Below the pieces are notes generated by a model that was not told the origin of the DNA, made no database searches, and saw only the letters and a list, made by a program, of their open reading frames with translations. A program made the translations under genes and the position numbers. A DNA stretch of 7,819 bases from JBDTCS01 sp039923455 (GTDB taxonomy: Bacteria; Bacteroidota; Ignavibacteria; Palsa-1295), in assembly GCA_039923455.1 (NCBI GenBank), contig JBDTCS010000335.1:1-7819 (forward strand). Direction: 5' to 3'. Positions 1 through 4,611 of this stretch are shown one piece after another (position 1 is the stretch's first letter; every line of letters begins with the position of its first letter).

Positions 1-40
1 CAAAGTTTAGGAATGCAAACGACTCAGAATGAAGCTGTAA

Positions 41-487
41 ATGCCTGTAAAGAAAACACGTAAACCAAGCAAGGGCAAGAGATTAGATGATCTCATCGAC
101 GCGACTATCCCTGGTGCGAAACACCCAAAGAAGAGCGCAACCAAAAAGCCGAACTTCTACGAAAAGGTCTACGCAATTGTCGAACAAATTCCGCTCGGAA
201 AAGTGACGACCTACGGCGCAATTGCCGAGACACTCGGGATGAAGGGCTCGTCGAGAATGGTCGGGCACGCACTCGGGGCTATGCCGGAGGATTCGGATCT
301 GCCGGCACAGCGTGTGATTAATCGCATTGGTGCGCTTTCGGGTGCACATCATTTTGGAGGCTATGAACGTATGAGGTCTATGCTCAAGAAAGAGGGAATC
401 ACCTTCAAAGCTGAGATAGTGGATATGGAGGTTCACTTTTGGCATCCTAAAGCAATAACGGAGCAATACCGCAAGAAAAAGGGTTAG
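41..487 (+). CDS. Alkyltransferase-like (ATL) protein, MGMT family without the acceptor cysteine
   Basis: This 148-residue protein matches the DNA-binding domain of O6-alkylguanine-DNA alkyltransferases. Visible landmarks are FYEKVYAIVEQIPLGKVTTYG (39-59, with the Tyr of the TTYG turn at 58), the helix-turn-helix around 53-82, and SSRMVGHAL (70-78), which carries the Arg finger (R72) that replaces the flipped base. The acceptor motif PCHRV is PAQRV here (88-92), so the methyl-accepting Cys is Ala89 and repair by alkyl transfer should not be possible. Known ATL proteins with Trp or Ala at this site bind O6-alkylguanine and hand it to nucleotide excision repair; that role is inferred here. The first 37 residues are Lys-rich, probably disordered, and unusual for the family. 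The ATG directly follows a TAA in the same frame, so no longer start exists within the window. No clear Shine-Dalgarno is seen. The E2 gene follows 79 nt after the stop. Confidence 0.9.
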   Translation: MPVKKTRKPSKGKRLDDLIDATIPGAKHPKKSATKKPNFYEKVYAIVEQIPLGKVTTYGAIAETLGMKGSSRMVGHALGAMPEDSDLPAQRVINRIGALSGAHHFGGYERMRSMLKKEGITFKAEIVDMEVHFWHPKAITEQYRKKKG

Positions 488-491
488 GCAG

Positions 492-499
492 TATCTTTG
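492..499 (+). promoter_or_regulatory. Possible Bacteroidota-type -7 element (TATCTTTG) upstream of the E2 gene
   Basis: TATCTTTG matches the TAnnTTTG -7 consensus of Bacteroidota housekeeping promoters. It lies 5 nt after the ATL stop codon and 67 nt before the E2 start, in the only gap where an E2 promoter could sit. No TTG/TTTG -33 element is visible 17-23 nt upstream, so the assignment is tentative and depends on the host lineage. Confidence 0.3.
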
Positions 500-566
500 C
501 ACAGTGGAAATGCGTCGGAGATTCAGCGCAAAGCGAAAAATTTGATTATTATCGAACACGAATAGT

Positions 567-2339
567 ATGGCGACGAATGTAGTGATGCCCAAAATGGGCG
601 AGAGTATTACCGAAGGTACGGTTTTGCGTTGGTTGAAGAAAGAGGGAGAGGCCGTTGCCAAAGACGAGCCCATCCTCGAGATATCCACAGATAAGGTAGA
701 TACCGAAGTACCCTCGCCGGTAGCCGGAACACTGCTAAAGATCATGGTACAAGAGAAAGAGACCGTGAGCGTTGGCACATTGATCGCTGTAGTCGGCGCA
801 AGTGGTGAGTCTGCAGGCGCACCCGCAGCTGCACCTGCCGCCGCGACACCCGCGCCTGTTGCTGCACTCGCCGCAAGCGCACCCGCTGAAGCAGCTCCTG
901 CGGCTCCGGCAGCCACAGCATCTTCCACGTTAACTTCAGCTCCACCTCCAGAACCCCAAGCATCTGCAGCACCAGCCGCACCAGCACAGGTCGCGGCGCC
1001 GAGTGGAGGAGAGCAGGCAGTTGTAATGCCAAAGATGGGTGAGTCGATAACTGAAGGCACTGTGCTCCGCTGGCTAAAGAAGGCTGGCGACGCTGTTAAG
1101 AAGGATGAACCGATCCTTGAGATATCTACCGATAAAGTTGATACCGAGGTCCCGGCTCCTTTTGCCGGTACACTCACGAGAATCGTAGCGCAAGAGAAAG
1201 AGACGGTAGCTGTTGGTTCAACTGTGGCTTATATTTCGACAGGTGCCGGAGTTGCAACAGCAGCGCCTACTCCGACGCAACCCGCAGCCAGTGTTCCCAC
1301 AAGTGCTCCTGCTCCCGTCGCTGCTCCCACATCGGCGCCAGTTGTTTCCACTACCGGAAGGTTCTACTCGCCGCTCGTAAAGACTATCGCAAAAGAAGAG
1401 GGCGTCTCGCAAGCAGAACTCGATACGATTCCCGGAAGCGGACTCGAAGGCCGAGTGAACAAGACAGATATGCTCGCCTACGTTGATGCACGCAAGTCGG
1501 GTAAGGTGTCAGCGCCTGCTTCGGCACCTGCTTCTGCACCTGCCTCGGCGACTGGACAAACAACCGTCGCAGCTCCGGCAACCGTCAAGTATCCGCTTCC
1601 TGCTGCGGGACTCTACACGGTTATTCCGATGGATAACATCCGTCAGAAAATCGCGGAGCACATGGTACGCTCGAAGCGGACCAGCGCACACGTTTCGAGT
1701 GTAACGGAGGTTGATATGACGAACATCGTAAACTTCCGCAATGCGAACAAAGAGGCCTTCAAATCGCGTGTTGGGCTGAACCTAACATACACTCCGATCC
1801 TCATAGAAGCGATGGTTCGTGCGATCAAGGATTTCCCGATCATAAATTCCAGCGTTGAAGGGACTGACGTTATCGTGAAGAAGGAGATTAACTTCGGAGT
1901 CGCAGTCAGCTTGCCGCAAGTTGAAGGATCGCCACTACCGCCTGCGCTAATCGTGCCGGTGATCAAACACGCCGACGATCTCAATTTTGTTGGACTAACA
2001 AAGGCACTCAGTGATCTTGCGAGCCGAGCAAGAAGCAAAAAACTTAAGCCGGATGATATTTCGGGTGGTACATTCACGCTAACGAATCCCGGTATCTATG
2101 GAAATCTGTTCGGCACACCGATCATCAATCAGCCGCAGGTTGCGATTATGTCGACGGGTGCTATTGTGAAGCGTGTCATCGTCCAAACAGACGCGCATGG
2201 TAACGACACGATGGCCATTCGGAGCATGATGTATCTTGGTTTGAGCTACGATCATCGCATCATTGACGGAATGTACGGCGTCCAGTTCACCGATCGTGTG
2301 AAAAAATATTTGGAAGAGTTTAGCGGATTCTCTTTCTAA
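567..2339 (+). CDS. 2-oxoacid dehydrogenase E2 component, dihydrolipoamide acyltransferase with two lipoyl domains
   Basis: This is a 590-residue E2 core subunit. It moves an acyl group from the E1-loaded lipoyl arm to CoA in the cytosol, feeding the TCA cycle or branched-chain oxidation. Domains in order: lipoyl 1 (1-77, lipoyl Lys43 in STDKVDTE); Ala/Pro linker (78-148); lipoyl 2 (150-225, Lys190); second Ala/Pro linker; peripheral-subunit-binding domain (about 265-308, starting RFYSPLVKTIAKEEGV); a short APAS repeat linker; and the catalytic CoA-acyltransferase domain (about 350-588). The catalytic motif YDHRIIDG supplies His563 and Asp567. The segment GNLFGTPIINQPQVAI resembles E2s of the actinobacterial SucB/branched-chain type, so the substrate (2-oxoglutarate, branched-chain or pyruvate) cannot be fixed from this gene alone, and no E1 or E3 gene lies in the window. 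The catalytic domain has an apparent Pro-rich insertion at about 449-459. The start is the only ATG that keeps lipoyl domain 1 whole; no Shine-Dalgarno is seen. Confidence 0.95.
   Translation: MATNVVMPKMGESITEGTVLRWLKKEGEAVAKDEPILEISTDKVDTEVPSPVAGTLLKIMVQEKETVSVGTLIAVVGASGESAGAPAAAPAAATPAPVAALAASAPAEAAPAAPAATASSTLTSAPPPEPQASAAPAAPAQVAAPSGGEQAVVMPKMGESITEGTVLRWLKKAGDAVKKDEPILEISTDKVDTEVPAPFAGTLTRIVAQEKETVAVGSTVAYISTGAGVATAAPTPTQPAASVPTSAPAPVAAPTSAPVVSTTGRFYSPLVKTIAKEEGVSQAELDTIPGSGLEGRVNKTDMLAYVDARKSGKVSAPASAPASAPASATGQTTVAAPATVKYPLPAAGLYTVIPMDNIRQKIAEHMVRSKRTSAHVSSVTEVDMTNIVNFRNANKEAFKSRVGLNLTYTPILIEAMVRAIKDFPIINSSVEGTDVIVKKEINFGVAVSLPQVEGSPLPPALIVPVIKHADDLNFVGLTKALSDLASRARSKKLKPDDISGGTFTLTNPGIYGNLFGTPIINQPQVAIMSTGAIVKRVIVQTDAHGNDTMAIRSMMYLGLSYDHRIIDGMYGVQFTDRVKKYLEEFSGFSF
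1026..1082 (+). repeat. Second copy of the intragenic lipoyl-domain duplication (first copy 585-641)
   Basis: Nineteen consecutive residues, from MPKMGESI to LRWLKK, are identical in the two lipoyl domains. Their codons differ at 13 of 19 positions, all synonymous. A second identical stretch (KDEPILEISTDKVDTEVP) surrounds the lipoylated lysines. The DNA has therefore diverged while the protein has been held constant. Confidence 0.85.
1512..1550 (+). repeat. Short tandem repeat encoding APAS units in the E2 linker
   Basis: Three near-identical 12-nt units (gcacctgcttct type) encode APAS-APAS-APAS (residues 316-327), followed by an Ala, between the subunit-binding and catalytic domains. Ala/Pro linkers of this kind keep E2 domains flexible. 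The unit number could vary between strains by slippage without shifting the frame. Confidence 0.7.
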
Positions 2340-2345
2340 TTGTTC

Positions 2346-2374
2346 CGGCCCTTCCCAGATTAAAGGCGGGGCCG
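2346..2374. repeat. Inverted repeat between the E2 stop and the phosphatase start
   Basis: CGGCCC (2346-2351) and GGGCCG (2369-2374) form a 6-bp GC-only stem with a 17-nt loop, starting 7 nt after the E2 stop. No T-tract follows, so it is a poor terminator. It could stabilise or punctuate the mRNA, or mask an upstream start codon at 2375. A second small stem, GGAG (2381-2384) with CTCC (2391-2394), lies just before the ATG at 2405. Confidence 0.35.
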
Positions 2375-2404
2375 ATGTTCGGAGTTTGCCCTCCAATATT
2401 TTGT

Positions 2405-3109
2405 ATGTACAAAGTCTACTGCGATTTCGACGCGACTGTGACGGAGAACGACGTGTGGAATGTACTCTTCACGCAGTTCGGTCAGCCGAGCGCCTTTACC
2501 ATTTGGGAAGAATTTAATCAAGGTCGCCTCACAGCTGCTGATTGTATTCGCTTCGCCTGTAACACCGTTCACGGTGCGGATCCCAAGATTGCAGAGTCAC
2601 TGTTTCGATCGCAAGCGCTCCGAAGCGGTTTTACGGATTTCCATAAGTTCTGCGTTGACAATAAGATAGAGCTTCACATCGTAAGTGACGGATTCTCGGC
2701 TTACATTCGCCCGATACTCGAAGAAAATAATCTCGACATTCCGTTTCATGCAAATAATATCGAGGTGACGAGTCATGGCACGCTCTCAGTCGATTTTCAG
2801 AATGCGAGAGAATCGTGTGAGGCTTGCGGAAGTTGCAAATGCGCGAAGTTGCTCGAGACGAGCTCGGACGATGACACGATTGTTTATGTTGGCGATGGGT
2901 ACTCGGACGTTTGTCCGGTCAAGATGGCCGATGTCGTTTTTGCCAGAGATACGCTGCTCAGGTTCTGCAGCAAGAACGGCATTCCGCATCATCCATTTGC
3001 AGATTTTTTTGAGGTGCGCGATATTCTCAGCAATTATCTAATGGACCGCCCGAAGTATAAACGCGAGCAAGCCCGTCGGCAGCGTAAAGCTCTTTATATG
3101 CTCGAGTAG
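2405..3109 (+). CDS. MtnX-like HAD-IB family phosphatase
   Basis: Numbered from the ATG at 2405, this 234-residue protein has all HAD superfamily motifs. Motif I is DFDAT (Asp7 nucleophile, Asp9 acid/base, Thr11), motif II is the Ser94 of HIVSDGF, motif III is probably Lys145 in CGSCKCAK, and motif IV is GDGYSD (Asp164, Asp168). The helical cap between motifs I and II (about 15-80) and the CG-CK element are typical of the HAD-IB group that includes MtnX, the 2-hydroxy-3-keto-5-methylthiopentenyl-1-phosphate phosphatase of methionine salvage. No other methionine-salvage gene is nearby, so the substrate is open; a phosphoserine-phosphatase-like role is possible. Four cysteines cluster at 138-146. 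An in-frame ATG at 2375 would add MFGVCPPIFC and has an AAAGG 8 nt upstream. I prefer 2405 because family members begin just before motif I. The basic C-terminal tail (217-229) is unexplained. Confidence 0.85.
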   Translation: MYKVYCDFDATVTENDVWNVLFTQFGQPSAFTIWEEFNQGRLTAADCIRFACNTVHGADPKIAESLFRSQALRSGFTDFHKFCVDNKIELHIVSDGFSAYIRPILEENNLDIPFHANNIEVTSHGTLSVDFQNARESCEACGSCKCAKLLETSSDDDTIVYVGDGYSDVCPVKMADVVFARDTLLRFCSKNGIPHHPFADFFEVRDILSNYLMDRPKYKREQARRQRKALYMLE

Positions 3110-3114
3110 TCGCC

Positions 3115-3885
3115 ATGTCAGAACTTTCCACAATCATTCGACCTGCCATTTTTGACGAATTCCCAGAGATAGTCGAAGCACAAAGCACACGACTCGGAGG
3201 TGTTTCGCCGGAGCCATTCGGAATGAATCTCAGCAGTCACGTCGGAGATGATCCTCACTCTGTCGCACAAAATCGTGAGTTGTTTCTGTCGAGCATAGAT
3301 TGGCCTCTGACTTCGCAGGTCGTTTATCAAAATCAGATTCACTCCTCGAACATAACACAAGTGAACGGTGACGAAGTTATCGTTCGTGAATCGGATGCCC
3401 TGCTGACCGAACGACCAAATGTACTGCTCGCTGTTAGCGTCGCGGACTGTACACCAGTGTTGCTGTATGATCCCATCACGAAGATCATCGCCGCAGTTCA
3501 CGCCGGCTGGCGGGGGACAGAACAAATGATCACGCTACAAACCATCAAGCGCATGCGTGAACTTGGTGCACAACCTGAGAATATTCGCGCTTTCATCGGA
3601 GCCTCGGCATCAGGCGAGCGTTATGAAGTTGGGCTTGAGGTTGCTACACTCTTCGATAAACGCGTGATCAAAGAGCTTGGGAATCAAAAGTTTTTGCTTG
3701 ACGTCAAGGCTGCCAATCTTGAGCAACTCCACTATCACGGCATCAAGGACACAAACATTGAGGTCTCCCCATTGTGTACGATCGGGGAGCCGATTCTCCA
3801 CTCCTTCCGTCGCGACGGAAAACGATCTGGTAGAATGCTCGCGGTGATTGGGCGCAAGAAAAAGTATAATCCAAGTTTAGATTAA
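3115..3885 (+). CDS. pgeF: Peptidoglycan editing factor PgeF (YfiH/laccase-domain, DUF152 family)
   Basis: This 256-residue protein has the usual length and motifs of the YfiH/PgeF family, a single-domain zinc/copper-binding fold. PgeF members remove misincorporated amino acids such as L-Ser from peptidoglycan precursors; polyphenol oxidase and purine nucleoside phosphorylase activities are also reported for the family. The expected metal ligands are present: His76 in NQIHSS, Cys112 in VADCTP and His129 in VHAGWRGT. The C-terminal signature is also present (Cys221 in CTIGEP, then SFRRDGKRSGRM at 230-241). The usual GPCCYEVG segment reads ASGERYEVG here, losing its Cys pair; these residues are not the metal ligands. 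The ATG lies 5 nt after the phosphatase stop with no Shine-Dalgarno, which suggests translational coupling. The gene is the last of the + strand operon before the terminator at 3895. Confidence 0.93.
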   Translation: MSELSTIIRPAIFDEFPEIVEAQSTRLGGVSPEPFGMNLSSHVGDDPHSVAQNRELFLSSIDWPLTSQVVYQNQIHSSNITQVNGDEVIVRESDALLTERPNVLLAVSVADCTPVLLYDPITKIIAAVHAGWRGTEQMITLQTIKRMRELGAQPENIRAFIGASASGERYEVGLEVATLFDKRVIKELGNQKFLLDVKAANLEQLHYHGIKDTNIEVSPLCTIGEPILHSFRRDGKRSGRMLAVIGRKKKYNPSLD

Positions 3886-3894
3886 AAACAACGC

Positions 3895-3915
3895 CACAGA
3901 CAGTAACTGTCTGTG
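3895..3915. terminator. Bidirectional terminator between convergent transcription units
   Basis: CACAGACAG-TAA-CTGTCTGTG is a perfect 9-bp inverted repeat with a 3-nt loop, 9 nt after the pgeF stop. Read on the - strand it is followed by GCGTTGTTTTT, a reasonable U-tract for ending the leftward genes. Read on the + strand it is followed by only CCTTT, then a small TGCC/GGCA stem (3914-3917 with 3924-3927). It lies between two converging operons, where a shared terminator is expected, and is stronger for the leftward transcript. Confidence 0.75.
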
Positions 3916-3929
3916 CCTTTCGGGGCATC

Positions 3930-3941
3930 GCTTAATTAAGC
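3930..3941. repeat. 12-bp perfect palindrome GCTTAATTAAGC
   Basis: GCTTAATTAAGC is a perfect 12-bp palindrome in the convergent intergenic gap, 14 nt from the terminator stem. It is AT-centred and loop-free, so it is more like a protein-binding site than an RNA hairpin. It could equally be chance, and nothing nearby gives it a role. Confidence 0.3.
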
Positions 3942-4000
3942 AGAGTGCTATTGGGCATTATCCGCGATCAAGCCAAGTACGATTTGAATTACGTCGATTA

Positions 4001-4498
4001 CTAAGGGGGCCAGATTAATCCTGCAAGATCATAGAATAACACTGTTCCGAGCACTGAGGTTATTCCAATATCCAACCATGCCTTATTTTGGCTTAAAAGT
4101 ACTAACGCAACGCTTCCAATCGCAGTACCTGCAACGCCCCCCAAAGTTCGACCTGTATCCCAGTGTAGCGCTGTGAGTGAAACGTCGGTAAGAATTGCTG
4201 GGGCCACCAACGCAATGCAATATGCGATGAAACCAGTTAGGGGCGGACCCTGGCTCGAATTCGGTTGAGGCGTTTTAGCATTTGCGTTGAATGATAACAT
4301 AGGAATCACCCATCCAGCTTCGGATGCGAGAAATTGAACAGCTATCGACGCTGGGAATAACAGGCCGACGGGACGTATTGCACTATCCATGCGCGGGATG
4401 GAGTCAGGGGTTAGATGATTGGAAGAATCTTTGAACTGCGCGCGGACGATAACCGGTAAGAGCATAACAATACTCAAACCGGCCATTATTCGCTTCAT
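4001..4498 (-). CDS. Hypothetical secreted or membrane protein with a signal peptide and several hydrophobic segments
   Basis: I do not recognise this 165-residue protein. The start at 4498 is chosen because AAAAGGA ends 5 nt upstream and because it puts a classical signal peptide at the N-terminus: basic MKR, a hydrophobic core IMAGLSIVMLLPVIV, and a likely signal peptidase I site after VRA (residue 20) before QF. An upstream in-frame ATG at 4537 would add 13 polar residues before the signal and is less likely. After a polar stretch (23-42) come hydrophobic segments at about 43-68, 88-112, 117-136 and 141-163. The last two are Gly/Ala-rich, which suggests an integral membrane protein. A Pro/Asn/Ser-rich loop (75-87) separates segments one and two. 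The gene is the last of three leftward genes, 113 nt after the 623-aa gene. That gap and the weak promoter candidate at 4550-4577 allow partly independent expression. Confidence 0.7.
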   Translation of the reverse strand: MKRIMAGLSIVMLLPVIVRAQFKDSSNHLTPDSIPRMDSAIRPVGLLFPASIAVQFLASEAGWVIPMLSFNANAKTPQPNSSQGPPLTGFIAYCIALVAPAILTDVSLTALHWDTGRTLGGVAGTAIGSVALVLLSQNKAWLDIGITSVLGTVLFYDLAGLIWPP

Positions 4499-4503
4499 GA
4501 ACG

Positions 4504-4510
4504 TCCTTTT
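4504..4510 (-). promoter_or_regulatory. Ribosome binding site fixing the start of the 165-aa gene
   Basis: AAAAGGA on the - strand ends 5 nt before the ATG at 4498. It is the clearest Shine-Dalgarno in the window and decides between this ATG and the in-frame ATG at 4537. Confidence 0.65.
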
Positions 4511-4549
4511 GCTGACGAACGCCTTTTGATCTCTCAAAGTAGTAAAAGA

Positions 4550-4577
4550 AATTTAGGAGCCACTCGTCGTTTGACAA
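4550..4577 (-). promoter_or_regulatory. Weak sigma-70-like promoter candidate before the 165-aa gene
   Basis: On the - strand, TTGTCA (4577-4572) and TAAATT (4555-4550) are separated by 16 nt, about 50 nt upstream of the ATG at 4498. Both hexamers are partial matches. Read-through from the 623-aa gene is an equally good explanation for expression. Confidence 0.25.
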
Positions 4578-4611
4578 TCCTTCAAGAACCTTGAAATAGC
4601 GCCCTCTAACT

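Noticed and set aside
83..1177. Long leftward open frame of 364 codons with repeated motifs
   Set aside because: It lies opposite the ATL and E2 genes. Its Ala/Ser-rich composition and internal repeats are the antisense image of the two lipoyl domains and Ala/Pro linker, which are clearly coding on the + strand.
1643..2077. Leftward open frame of 144 codons
   Set aside because: Antisense to the E2 catalytic domain, which is conserved on the + strand; it shows no recognisable motif.
2405..3109. Firm assignment as mtnX of methionine salvage
   Set aside because: The HAD-IB motifs fit, but no other salvage gene is present and HAD-IB substrates cannot be read from the motifs alone.
3118..3525. 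Leftward open frame of 135 codons
   Set aside because: Antisense to pgeF and without family features.
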